A stretch of DNA of 25,948 nucleotides from WQUF01 sp031549885 (lineage in GTDB: Bacteria; Bacillota; Clostridia; Clostridiales; Clostridiaceae). The position numbers and the translations under genes were made by a program. Where the stretch lies: NCBI GenBank assembly GCA_031549885.1, contig JAVBPD010000052.1:1-25948 (forward strand). Reading direction: 5' to 3'. Positions within the stretch are counted from its first letter, which is position 1, and every line of letters begins with the position of its first letter. Positions 15,568 through 24,042 of the stretch are shown here, piece after piece. The notes beneath the pieces are model-generated. The model had not been told where the DNA came from. It did no database searches and saw nothing but the letters and a program-made list of their open reading frames with translations.

Positions 15568-16655
15568 TATTTCAATTCCCTTTCTACTAAGACAAAACGT
15601 TTATTTTTCTCAATTTCTCTTTTAACTTTTAAAACTTGATTTTTATCAATTTCAATTGCATTTTTTAATACTTTTTTTACAGATTTTTTTACACCACTAT
15701 AATTTTTAATTTCTTCTAAAAGAAACTCATCATCTGTTTCAATTACAGTAATAGTTCTAATAAAAATTCTCTTGCTATTTTTTATAAAATCATTAAATGC
15801 GAAAGATATATTGTCAGGAATAGCTTGTGATGAACAATTCTTTATATATTCATAAATATCTTCAATATTAATTCCCATTTCTAAAGCTTTTACCATGCCT
15901 TTAAAATCTAATTTATAAATAGACACCTGTTCATCTTTAACAGTTTTCTCAAGGAATGGGTCAAAATATAATTCATGAGTTAGTCTTTGAGGCCCATTTG
16001 GGATTATTATTTCAAAATTAGGTTGCACTACAAATCCAGTTGCACTACCTGTTGATTTTTCTTCTAATACAAAATCAGGATTTAAACCTAATAAATATTC
16101 TCCAAGCTTTGTAAGCCTAAAATATGAAACACCTGTAAAAAATCTAGTGCCATAATCGTCCCACTCTAAATGAACCAGCACATCAACTGCTCCTAAAACA
16201 GCTAAATATTCCATGAGAACAACTTCAATAAAATGATATTCAAAAGTATAAAAGTTAGTTTCATGAAAATATTGAAGATAATAATCATCTCGCATAGTTA
16301 CATTTCCTGTAATACCAGATAAAAAATCTAAATGCTTTTTTCTAATTACAGTAGCAAATTCATCCATATCAATCCATTCTTCCACTTTACACTTAGCTAA
16401 GTATGTTGTGATAATTTTCATAGGACCACTAAAATCCCAATATCCAGGATTAAAGGAGTATTTTTCTGCTGTTATTCTTTCACACTCATTTATATATTTA
16501 TTGTTGTGAGTAATATAAGCATCATAAAGAAGGGATACCTTAGATAAGTTATTAAGTCCCACAAAATAAGCGGCATTTTCTCCCAATATGTACTTATCTG
16601 CTTGTATCCCTATAACTTTAGCATTTAACAAAATCTGATATTCTGCTAGCTCGAT
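15567..16655 (-). pseudogene. XPB-helicase partner (Helicase_C_3 protein), C-terminal fragment
   Basis: The frame, open from 16655, reads as the C-terminal two thirds of the helicase-associated protein encoded before XPB helicases in many Firmicutes. The recognisable part is GFVVQPNFEIIIPNG followed by LYKLDFKG-like helices, then GINIEDIYEYIKNCSSQAIPDNI, as in the XPB/Ssl2-like N-terminal (Helicase_C_3) domain. The only available start is a TTG at 16631 with no ribosome site, and 38 bases overlap the upstream frame. I therefore read this as one gene split by a frameshift or small deletion rather than two genes. The protein would not be made in full length. Confidence 0.65.
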
Positions 16656-17121
16656 CTATTATTTTTCCATGGTACTCATCAATACTTCCAACATCCTTAA
16701 CTGGATTAAACTCTATAGGAAGCGGAGGAATTATATTAAGCCTTTTAATCTCTTTTTTAATAAAATCAGGATATCTTTTGTTAATGCGTATAAGATTTAG
16801 TTTTGTCTTTTTTTTAGAATAATGACCATAATCATCAGTAAAAAACTTTATCGATCCTTCACCAAATTTTTCCTCTAATTTTTTAAAGTCACTAGAATAT
16901 GGTCTATAATTGCATTGCACAATAAGGGTTAAAATTGCGCTTTCAACTTTATCTAATGATTTCCAAATATTTAAAATACAGTCTTCTTGTTTATAAAAAT
17001 TCATAAGAGCTGCAACTTTTTCATTTTTTCTAAGCCCTGCATATTTCATATCAGCAGCTTTTAAAAGAATATCTAAATCATAGCTATTCATATTTTCTAA
17101 TATAGTTAGAAGCTCCTTCAT
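16618..17121 (-). pseudogene. XPB-helicase partner, N-terminal fragment
   Basis: The ATG at 17121 with AAAGGA eight bases upstream opens 167 codons: a helical N-terminus (ELLTILENMNSYDLDILLKAADMKYAG), a winged-helix-like region (LDKVESAILTLIVQCNYRP), and a proline-rich linker (IIPPLPIEFNPVKDVGS). The frame closes in DRASRISDFVKC just where the next frame begins. Expected full length for the family is well above the 520 residues of both parts together, so some sequence may also be lost at the junction. Translation start signals remain intact, so a truncated peptide may still be produced. Confidence 0.6.
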
Positions 17122-17156
17122 CTTAAAAATCCTTTCGTGAAAAAATTAAACTTTTG

Positions 17157-17684
17157 TTAAATAATTAATTCATATAGTTTAAACCATTTTAAATGCTTAT
17201 ATCCTAATCCTAAATCAACTACCCCAACATATTTATAACCTAGCTTTTCGTATAATGCTATTGCAGCTTTATTGTGAATTGAAGTATCTAGCCTTATTGC
17301 CTTTGCACTTTGCTCTATAGCATATTCTTTTGCAAAATTTAATAATTTAATTGCAACTCCTTGATGCATAAAATTAGGATGAACAGCTAAAGTATGAATT
17401 ACAATTATATCATTATGTTCTGCATCAATACCCCACTTAACCTGATTATATACCTCTTCTTCTTTATGATTTAAAATTATAGAGCCTGCAATTTTATTGT
17501 CTATTTTTAAAACAAATAAACTTTTTTCCATTATCCCCTCTTTGGCTGTTTCTCTTATTGGATAAACCCCTTTAATCCAGCTAGGGTAATTAACATTTGA
17601 CCCTAAATAATCATTTAAATCATCATATAAAATTTCAAGTTCGTCTAAATCTTCTATTTTTCCAATGTAAATATCATTATTCAT
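17157..17684 (-). CDS. GNAT family N-acetyltransferase
   Basis: The 175-residue protein has the GNAT core. The motif A region is IHTLAVHPNFMHQGVAIKLLNFAKEYA (split here as VHPNFMHQGVA and following helix), where HQGVA provides the pyrophosphate-binding loop for acetyl-CoA. The C-terminal NKAAIALYEKLGYKYVG is the usual helix-strand ending. The substrate is unknown. The start at 17684 has GGAGG five bases upstream; a nearer in-frame ATG at 17696 contains part of that site. It is a single gene facing away from the AAA ATPase gene. Confidence 0.85.
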   Translation of the reverse strand: MNNDIYIGKIEDLDELEILYDDLNDYLGSNVNYPSWIKGVYPIRETAKEGIMEKSLFVLKIDNKIAGSIILNHKEEEVYNQVKWGIDAEHNDIIVIHTLAVHPNFMHQGVAIKLLNFAKEYAIEQSAKAIRLDTSIHNKAAIALYEKLGYKYVGVVDLGLGYKHLKWFKLYELII

Positions 17685-17813
17685 TGTAACCTCCATGTAT
17701 AATCCTAGTCAAAGTAAAATAAATACTATATTTGAAAAGTTTTATGTGCAAAATTATATAAAAAATTATACAATATATTTAACGCTATTGCTATTTAAAG
17801 GAGAATTTTTTTT

Positions 17814-19034
17814 ATGGCTAAAATAATTATTGAAAATTTTGCTCCAATAGAACATGTAGATTTTGAAATAAAAAGATTTAATGTTATTTTTGGAGAACAG
17901 GCTTCTGGAAAGAGCACCATTTTAAAGTTAATTTATTTTTTTCAGTATGAAATTGGAAGAATTTATAATTTATGGTGGAACAATGAATATAAAAATAATC
18001 CAAGATATTTAGGTGAATTTATCTATAACATTATAGGAAAAATTAAAAATAATTTTTTAAAAAATTTTGGAGAATATTTAAATGACAAATTTACAATTAG
18101 TTATGAAGACTTTATAGGTAGAAAGACATATGTTGATAATACTAATGATGAGTTCATATTTGATATAAGCCCCATTAAAAATTACATAGATATAGAGTTT
18201 AAAAAAGTTTTAAATGAAGGAAATGATTATTGGCATAATATTAAACAAAATATTAATCAAAACCAATCAGTATTTATCCCAGCTTCAAGAAGCTCCATAA
18301 ATAGGTTAAAAGAATATGCTGACATTATAGATATTGAAGAAAATATTTATAATACCCTTTTAGAATGGCCAACATCAACATTTATAAAGGATTTTAGTTT
18401 AATAAGTAAAAATTTATCAAGTGGAATAGATGTATATTTATCTAATGAAATCAAAGATGAGAATTTAAATGAATTAATATCTAATTTAAGCAACAATATT
18501 TTAAAAGGAGTTTATAAAAGAGAGTCAAATGAGGATAGAATTTACTTTAATAATGATAAATATATAAAATTAAAAGATGCATCCTCAGGTCAGCAAGAGG
18601 CTTTAAGCATAATAAATACATTAACATATTTTATAAATAAAAAAGTCGACTTATTTGTTGAAGAACCAGAGGCTCATTTATTTCCTAAATCTCAAAAATA
18701 CATAACTGAATTAATGGCTCTTTGTTATAACTTTTTTAACAATATTTTTATAACAACTCATAGCCCTTACATATTATCATCTTTAAGCAATTTAATTTAT
18801 GCATTTGATCTTGCAGATAAAAATAAAGCAGCAAAAAATAAAATAGATGAAGTCATCAATAAAAATTTGTGGATAAACAAAAAAGATGTAAATGTCCAAT
18901 TTTTAAAAAATGGACATTTAACTAATATGTTAAAAGGAGAAAATACACAAATAGATCCTGAACTTTTAGATAGTATATCAGATTTAAACTATGAAATTTT
19001 CAACAGACTTTTTGATATTGGAGAAGTACTGTAA
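17814..19034 (+). CDS. RecF/OLD-like AAA family ATPase
   Basis: The 406-residue protein is an ABC-type (SMC/RecF/OLD class) ATPase without the long coiled coil. It has Walker A GEQASGKST at 27-35, an ABC signature SSGQQEA near 257-263, Walker B VDLFVEEPEAHLFP with Glu283-Glu284, and the switch histidine TTHSP with His316. The middle (about 60-250) is lineage-specific and probably holds a lid. Such ATPases commonly act with a nuclease or toxin partner in phage-defence or stress systems. Here a 27-codon ORF overlaps the stop codon and may be what is left of a partner. AAGGAG precedes the ATG. Function as defence is inference only. Confidence 0.8.
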   Translation: MAKIIIENFAPIEHVDFEIKRFNVIFGEQASGKSTILKLIYFFQYEIGRIYNLWWNNEYKNNPRYLGEFIYNIIGKIKNNFLKNFGEYLNDKFTISYEDFIGRKTYVDNTNDEFIFDISPIKNYIDIEFKKVLNEGNDYWHNIKQNINQNQSVFIPASRSSINRLKEYADIIDIEENIYNTLLEWPTSTFIKDFSLISKNLSSGIDVYLSNEIKDENLNELISNLSNNILKGVYKRESNEDRIYFNNDKYIKLKDASSGQQEALSIINTLTYFINKKVDLFVEEPEAHLFPKSQKYITELMALCYNFFNNIFITTHSPYILSSLSNLIYAFDLADKNKAAKNKIDEVINKNLWINKKDVNVQFLKNGHLTNMLKGENTQIDPELLDSISDLNYEIFNRLFDIGEVL

Positions 19035-19117
19035 TGAAAAATAAAAATCACAATGATCTATGGAAAGACCATGAAATTGAAAGTAACAATAGAAGAGGAG
19101 CTTTAAAGAAGGTTTAA
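19034..19117 (+). CDS. 27-aa ORF coupled to the AAA ATPase, possibly a truncated partner
   Basis: The start overlaps the ATPase stop (TAATG). The peptide is highly charged (KNKNHNDLWKDHEIESNNRR, then GALKKV) with no membrane segment. The tight overlap is typical of a genuine second cistron, but 27 residues are too few for an effector. The following 150 bp hold no continuation in another frame that I can see, only AT-rich DNA with a perfect 20-bp palindrome (19155-19174). It is either a true small protein or the stub of a deleted partner. Confidence 0.4.
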   Translation: MKNKNHNDLWKDHEIESNNRRGALKKV

Positions 19118-19154
19118 TAATACTTATCTAATTTTAAATTTTTCATAAAAACCT

Positions 19155-19174
19155 CAATATTATTTATAATATTG
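19155..19174. repeat. Perfect 20-bp palindrome
   Basis: CAATATTAT-TT-ATAATATTG. It lies between the ATPase/small ORF pair and gldA. There is no T-run, so it is a poor terminator; it may be a binding site. Confidence 0.45.
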
Positions 19175-19250
19175 TAGTATATTTAAAAAATCAAAAAATC
19201 AAATACTTTATTTTAAATTCATAACCTCTTGAAAACAATTTCCATAGTTT

Positions 19251-19284
19251 TTGATACATTAAAGTGCTATAATTAATGTATCAA
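19251..19284 (+). promoter_or_regulatory. gldA promoter with 12-bp inverted-repeat operator over the -10 box
   Basis: TTGATACATTAA (19251-19262) and TTAATGTATCAA (19273-19284) are perfect arms around a 10-bp centre. TATAAT (19268-19273) lies at its right half, and no good -35 is found 17 bp upstream. A protein bound here would block or re-shape the promoter; with a weak -35, activation is also possible. AGGAGG follows at 19290-19295. Confidence 0.65.
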
Positions 19285-19302
19285 TTTTTAGGAGGAATAA
19301 TT

Positions 19303-20388
19303 TTGAATAGAGTTATTTTATCACCATCTAGGTATGTACAAGGACCTGGAGAAATAAAAAAATTGCATCAATATTTTGCAAACGTAGGCAGTAAAGGTGC
19401 TTATGCTATTGTTAGTCCTTCTGTACTTAAAAATTACAAAGAGCAAATTGTAAGTAGCTTTGAAAAAAGTAATACTCCGATAAATTTAGAAAAATTTAAC
19501 AGAGAATGTAGTAAAAATGAAATCAATAGGATTATTGATGATTTAAAGACAAAGGATTTAGACGTGGTTATAGGCATTGGAGGCGGAAAAACTTTAGATA
19601 CTGCAAAATCAGTGGCATATTATATGCATCTTCCTGTAATAATCGTTCCTACAATAGCATCAACAGATGCACCTTGCAGCGCCCTCGCTGTTCTCTATAC
19701 TGATGACGGAAAGTTTGACCAGTATTTATTTCTAAAATCAAATCCAAATGTTGTGGTTGTAGATACAGATATTATCATTAAATCTCCTGCTAGATTATTA
19801 GTTGCAGGTATTGGTGATGCCCTTGCTACTTATTTTGAAGCTAGAGCATGTAAACTTTCAAATGCTACCTCAATTGCAGGTGGAACATGTTCATTAACTG
19901 CTATGGCAATAGCAGAGCTTTGTTTAAACACTCTTATGCAAGATGGGTTAAAAGCTAAAATTTCCATTGAAAGCGGAGTAAATACTATTGCAGTTCAAAA
20001 TGTTATAGAAGCAAATACATACTTAAGCGGCATTGGGTTTGAAAGCGGCGGACTTGCTGCTGCACATGCTATACACAATGGATTGACTGTTTTAGAAGAA
20101 ACTCATAAATTCTATCATGGAGAAAAAGTTGCTTTTGGAACAATAGTTCAATTATGTTTAGAAAATGCTGAATTAGTTGGAATAAATGAGATTATAGATT
20201 TTTGTAGAGCTGTAGGACTTCCTACAAATTTAAGCGAACTTGGAATTGACAATTCAAATATAGATGACATTAAAAAGGTAGCAGAGGCAAGTGTTGTCCC
20301 CGGGGAAACAATCCACAATATGCCTTTTGAAGTTACTAAAGATAGTGTTTTTGCAGCTATAATGCTTGCAGATAAATTGGGAAGTTAA
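19303..20388 (+). CDS. gldA: Glycerol dehydrogenase (iron-type alcohol dehydrogenase family)
   Basis: A 361-residue NAD-dependent, zinc-type member of the Fe-ADH superfamily that oxidises glycerol to dihydroxyacetone. It shows the NAD-binding GIGGGKTLDTAK motif (about 93-104), the PTIASTDAPCSALAVLY segment characteristic of GldA, and metal ligands Asp172 (GIGDALAT), His255 (AAHAIHNG) and His272 (FYHGEKVAFG), matching the known 171/254/271 pattern. The start is the TTG at 19303, seven bases after AGGAGG; an ATG at 19276 lies inside the operator. No dihydroxyacetone kinase gene is adjacent. A strong terminator follows. Confidence 0.95.
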   Translation: MNRVILSPSRYVQGPGEIKKLHQYFANVGSKGAYAIVSPSVLKNYKEQIVSSFEKSNTPINLEKFNRECSKNEINRIIDDLKTKDLDVVIGIGGGKTLDTAKSVAYYMHLPVIIVPTIASTDAPCSALAVLYTDDGKFDQYLFLKSNPNVVVVDTDIIIKSPARLLVAGIGDALATYFEARACKLSNATSIAGGTCSLTAMAIAELCLNTLMQDGLKAKISIESGVNTIAVQNVIEANTYLSGIGFESGGLAAAHAIHNGLTVLEETHKFYHGEKVAFGTIVQLCLENAELVGINEIIDFCRAVGLPTNLSELGIDNSNIDDIKKVAEASVVPGETIHNMPFEVTKDSVFAAIMLADKLGS

Positions 20389-20406
20389 CAATATATTAAA
20401 ATAAAG

Positions 20407-20446
20407 CTGTTTCAAAACTAATTAGCGCTGAAACAGTCTTTTTTTA
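20407..20446 (+). terminator. gldA terminator
   Basis: CTGTTTCA (20407-20414) pairs with TGAAACAG (20429-20436), followed by TCTTTTTTT. Confidence 0.85.
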
Positions 20447-20468
20447 TTTATTATAATTTTGAAATTTT

Positions 20469-20514
20469 TATAATGGACTTAAATATGTTCAAAATATATA
20501 ATGGATTTAAATAT
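20469..20514 (+). repeat. Paired 18-bp direct repeat upstream of the ligase gene
   Basis: TATAATGGAYTTAAATAT occurs at 20469-20486 and 20497-20514, differing at one base and 28 bp apart. Each begins with a TATAAT. They may be tandem operators or duplicated promoter elements for the gene at 20543. Confidence 0.5.
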
Positions 20515-20542
20515 ACAGTTCATTTTTTTGAGGTGAAATTAT

Positions 20543-21892
20543 ATGAAGCAGATGAATTTTTTAAGTGCATTTAAAAGTGTATCAAGCTATAAGAAAAAAG
20601 ATATAAAAGCTAGAGAATTTATACAAAATAAAAGACTTCATGAATTAGTTGAATATGCAAAATTAAATAGCCCATACTTTAAAGAGCTCTACTCAAATAT
20701 AAAACCAAATTTTCATTTATCAGAATTACCTGTTACAAATAAAATTCAAATGATGGAGTACTTTGATGAATGGGTTACAGATAAAACTATACATCTATCT
20801 GAAATAAAAAAATTCATGGAAAATAAAGATAACATTGGCAGGCTTTTTAATAATAAATATATAATTTTCACTACATCAGGTTCTACTGGAAGCCCTGCTA
20901 TAGTTGTTTATGATAAACAAGCTGAAAATATAATGTCAGCAATAGGAATTTTAAGAAGCTATGCTAGACGAGAAGATATGTTTGCTTTTATTAAACGAGG
21001 AGGCAAATCTGCAGGAGTTTATGCCTCAGGTGGCTTTTTTTTAGGCAATAGCATGATAAGAAAAAGGCAAATTGATAACCCTAGAAAGGCAAAACAAGTT
21101 ACTATAGTTGACGTTTTAAAACCTCTTGATGAAATTGTAAATGAGCTTAATAAATTTAAACCAGCTATGTTAGGAGGGTATCCTACGGCTTTAACCCTTC
21201 TTGCAAATGAGCAAAAAATGGGTAGATTGCATATTAATCCAGTAATAGTAATGGCTGGTGGAGAATTTATTGATGATTCTATGAAAAAAAACCTTAGAGA
21301 AACATTTATGTGCTATGCTCAAAGCTCTTATTCATGCACTGAAGGTGGCCTTGTGAGCTGTGAATGTATACATGGGCATTATCATTTAAATGACGACTTT
21401 ATTATATTAGAACCAGTTTACAAAGATAATACCCCTGTTCCAAATGGAAAGCTCTCAGATAAATGGCTTATGACTAATTTATCAAATTTTACGCAGCCCT
21501 TTATACGATATGAAATAACAGATCGAGTGATTTTACATGAAAAATGCCCATGTCGAAATATCTCACCATGGGTAGAAGTTGAAGGTCGTACAGATGATAT
21601 TTTAACTTTTAAGGGGATTAACAAAGATGTCCAAATACTACCTCTTGCCCTTTATGCGGTGCTAAAGGAAATTGATGAAATAAGCCGCTTTCAAATTGTA
21701 CTTCACAAAGAAAATAATGTTGAAGTAAGATTATTAAGCAATGATGCAGTTAAGTCCTTTGAAAAAGCAAAAGTTTTATTAACAGAATATCTTAAAAAAA
21801 ATAATGTATATGCAAATATATACTTATCACAAGAATTGCCACAAAATGATCCAATAAGTGGAAAGTTTAAACATGTATATGTTGGATTCTAA
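20543..21892 (+). CDS. PaaK/F390-synthetase-like adenylate-forming enzyme
   Basis: The 449-residue protein belongs to the phenylacetate-CoA ligase/coenzyme F390 synthetase-like group. It has an N-terminal helical region with LVEYAKLNSPYFKELY (the usual H.....PYY..L pattern), the AMP-binding P-loop TTSGSTGSPA (110-119), PAMLGGYPTAL (the family's GYPS-like motif), the adenine-binding YSCTEGG, and the hinge VEGRTDDIL. The C-terminal domain is present. These enzymes activate a carboxylate as acyl-AMP; the acceptor (CoA or other) and acid are unknown. It is a single gene with no pathway neighbours and may help make a secondary metabolite or modify a surface molecule. GAGGTG precedes the ATG. Confidence 0.75.
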   Translation: MKQMNFLSAFKSVSSYKKKDIKAREFIQNKRLHELVEYAKLNSPYFKELYSNIKPNFHLSELPVTNKIQMMEYFDEWVTDKTIHLSEIKKFMENKDNIGRLFNNKYIIFTTSGSTGSPAIVVYDKQAENIMSAIGILRSYARREDMFAFIKRGGKSAGVYASGGFFLGNSMIRKRQIDNPRKAKQVTIVDVLKPLDEIVNELNKFKPAMLGGYPTALTLLANEQKMGRLHINPVIVMAGGEFIDDSMKKNLRETFMCYAQSSYSCTEGGLVSCECIHGHYHLNDDFIILEPVYKDNTPVPNGKLSDKWLMTNLSNFTQPFIRYEITDRVILHEKCPCRNISPWVEVEGRTDDILTFKGINKDVQILPLALYAVLKEIDEISRFQIVLHKENNVEVRLLSNDAVKSFEKAKVLLTEYLKKNNVYANIYLSQELPQNDPISGKFKHVYVGF

Positions 21893-21914
21893 GACCTATC
21901 TTAATAGACTGATG

Positions 21915-21963
21915 AATGCAAATAAAGCAACACATTTTATTAAAATGTTGCTTTATTTGCATT
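21915..21963. terminator. Long bidirectional terminator hairpin
   Basis: Arms of 18 bp (AATGCAAATAAAGCAACA and its complement) are perfect, and further A/T pairing extends into the centre. It lies between two convergent genes. Confidence 0.8.
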
Positions 21964-21981
21964 ATATTTATTATTTAACTG

Positions 21982-22719
21982 TTAAATAAAATATTGAGGT
22001 GTGGATTCATCTGTCCATTTCCATTTAAAGAGCCAAAAATATGGGTCTGCTCTGTCTTCTCTAGGAGCATATTTAGCATCTATCTTTTTAGAAATTTCAT
22101 CATCGCTTAAATTTTCTGTTATCTGAGATGTAGTAACTCCAGCATCTGTTCTAAGTGCAAAGGCATAATCGCATTTATTTTCACCAAATGAACAAACTAT
22201 TAAAAATCCTCTTATGACAGCACCAGGTTTGTAATCCTCCGAATTTGAGCTTAGTATAGAAGCCATATGCCCTGAAAGAGTAAAACCTTTATCATTTTTT
22301 ATATCAAATGGAATATCTACTATCTCTTTTTCAGAGTATTTCCCCTTTCCATCTTCATCAATAATCATATCAGAGATAGTAATATTATCAGGTTTAATCC
22401 CATCAAATAATAATTCTATAAAACTGTTGAAAGGTACATATGGCAAGTCCTTAAGCTTTTGATTTTTTGCCATATATTCAAAAGGGTTCATTCTCTTGAA
22501 TTTAGCCCCATTCCACTCACGTTTTCCCATTTCATTATAAATATTTTGTCCATTTGTAGTCACAGTAACAGTGAGATTTGGTGGCTCGCTTGGGGATTTA
22601 TTTTCAACTTTATCTGGAACTTTGTTCTTTGCAGATAGCATCATTGCACATGAAGTTAAAGTAATCACTAAAAATGCAGAAAACACCATCAATATTTTGC
22701 TTTGATTTTTATATCTCAT
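21982..22719 (-). CDS. Predicted lipoprotein of unknown function
   Basis: The 245-residue protein starts with MRYKNQSKILMVFSAFLVI and a lipobox LTSC with Cys24, so it should be exported, lipidated and held on the outer face of the membrane. The mature part has a short proline/serine linker (KSPSEPPNL), then a mixed domain with EWNGAKFKRMNPFEY and a repeated aromatic ending (PYFWLFKWKW). I recognise no family. AAAGGG precedes the ATG, and an extended -10 (TGGTATACT, minus strand near 22793) is a possible promoter. It is monocistronic, bounded by the long hairpin terminator. Confidence 0.7.
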   Translation of the reverse strand: MRYKNQSKILMVFSAFLVITLTSCAMMLSAKNKVPDKVENKSPSEPPNLTVTVTTNGQNIYNEMGKREWNGAKFKRMNPFEYMAKNQKLKDLPYVPFNSFIELLFDGIKPDNITISDMIIDEDGKGKYSEKEIVDIPFDIKNDKGFTLSGHMASILSSNSEDYKPGAVIRGFLIVCSFGENKCDYAFALRTDAGVTTSQITENLSDDEISKKIDAKYAPREDRADPYFWLFKWKWTDESTPQYFI

Positions 22720-22871
22720 AACAAACCCAACCCTTTCTTTTAAATTTTTTTATTTTCACATTACAAAAGTAATCTGTTCTTGTCACTAGTATACCAAAAA
22801 CCTATAAAATGAGATACTGCTCTAGCTTTGTAACAGCATTGAATAGTAATGATTTTTCATCTAATGTATCA

Positions 22872-22927
22872 TTGACAATAGCTTTTGTAAATGGTATAAC
22901 ATTAATATAATATTATTGCGTGCGCAA
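22872..22927 (+). promoter_or_regulatory. Amidohydrolase promoter with MarR-type palindrome
   Basis: TTGACA (22872-22877) and TATAAC (22895-22900) are 17 bp apart, the best promoter in the window. TTGCG-TG-CGCAA (22916-22927) lies just past the start site, with imperfect AT-rich extension on both sides. Such palindromes suit MarR-family dimers, and a marR-like gene lies just beyond the regulated gene. Confidence 0.6.
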
Positions 22928-22965
22928 ATATATTATATATTATTTTTAATTTTGAGGTGTAATTT

Positions 22966-24006
22966 ATGATTATAGATGTAAATATGCATTACCTTCCAGA
23001 AAACTTATTTACAGAAGAAAAAATATTAAATGGTTTTTTAGAATGCGTGCCTAGAACATTTGGCGAGATTGCACGTCTAAGCACAGTTCCTGGAACAAAC
23101 ACACGCCAAATCGTACTCGAAAAGCCAAAGGGATATGAAAATTTAAATTATGCAGAAGGACAATATACCTTAGAAGTTAAATTACAAGATTTAAATGAAG
23201 CTAGAATTGATTTGGCTCTCCTCCGTATACCAGTATGGCAAGAATGGCTTCCTATTGAAATGTGTCGCATAGTTAATGATGGTATGGCTGATATGGTTAA
23301 GCGCAGCAACGGAAAATTGCTTGCTGTTGCAGTCCTTCCACCTTGGGCTACAAAAGAATGCATTTATGAATTAGAAAGATGCACAAAAGAACTTGGTATG
23401 GTTGGAGTGCAATTAGCTTGTCACTATGGAAAACTTTATTTGGATGATGAAATATTTAAACCATACTTTAAAATATTAAATGAACTTAATGTCCCAGTAG
23501 TTGTTCACCATACGCCAAGCCCTGTAGAATATGAATCCATAAAAGACTATACGAATCAGCGTAGATTCTATGGAAGATGCATAGATCAAGGTATTGCAGT
23601 GGGCAGAGAACTCTTTAGTGGTATGTTTGAAGAATTTCCTAATCTTAAATTAATTCATACAATGTTAGGAGGAGCATTCTATGCATTCCAAAATATTTTA
23701 ATGCCAAAACCATCTGGAATTGATGAAACTATGGAGAGATTTCAAACAGAAGATGATAAATTAAGCAAATACTTAAAAAACAATTTATTCTTTGATATGT
23801 CTCACGCTCTGCCATGGGGAAAAGAACAACTTAAATGTGCTATAAAAGTATGCGGTGCTGATCATATACTCTTTGGTTCATCTTATCCTGTAAGGCGTGA
23901 GTGGCTCATTAAAGGCGTTGATTTTATCAATGACCTCGACATAGAAAATTATGAAAAGGAATTAGTCCTTGGAAAAAATGCTGAAAAATTATTCAATATC
24001 CATTAA
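22966..24006 (+). CDS. Amidohydrolase_2 (ACMSD-like) family protein with altered metal site
   Basis: The 346-residue protein aligns by eye with the TIM-barrel amidohydrolase family of ACMSD and related decarboxylases/hydrolases. Strand 1 reads IIDVNMHYLP, strand 5 VVVHHTP (His181-His182), strand 6 LIHTMLGG (His231), and strand 8 ILFGSSYPVRREW. In active members strand 1 is DxHxH and strand 8 ends GSDYP. Here the first His is Asn6 and the last Asp is Ser306, so two of the usual metal ligands are missing. It could be a metal-free or pseudo-enzyme, or one using shifted ligands. GAGGTG precedes the ATG. It converges on a MarR/peptidase operon. Confidence 0.8.
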   Translation: MIIDVNMHYLPENLFTEEKILNGFLECVPRTFGEIARLSTVPGTNTRQIVLEKPKGYENLNYAEGQYTLEVKLQDLNEARIDLALLRIPVWQEWLPIEMCRIVNDGMADMVKRSNGKLLAVAVLPPWATKECIYELERCTKELGMVGVQLACHYGKLYLDDEIFKPYFKILNELNVPVVVHHTPSPVEYESIKDYTNQRRFYGRCIDQGIAVGRELFSGMFEEFPNLKLIHTMLGGAFYAFQNILMPKPSGIDETMERFQTEDDKLSKYLKNNLFFDMSHALPWGKEQLKCAIKVCGADHILFGSSYPVRREWLIKGVDFINDLDIENYEKELVLGKNAEKLFNIH

Positions 24007-24037
24007 AAAAAGGCTTGCTAAAGCAAGGCCTTTTTTT
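24005..24037. terminator. Bidirectional terminator
   Basis: AAAAAAAGG-CTTGC and GCAAG-(G)-CCTTTTTTT enclose TAAA, with one bulged G. It serves the amidohydrolase on the plus strand and marR on the minus strand. Its first bases belong to the amidohydrolase stop codon. Confidence 0.85.
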
Positions 24038-24042
24038 ACATT

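Noticed and set aside
19155..19174. Terminator for the AAA ATPase unit
   Set aside because: The palindrome is perfect but only A/T paired apart from its ends, and no T-run follows.
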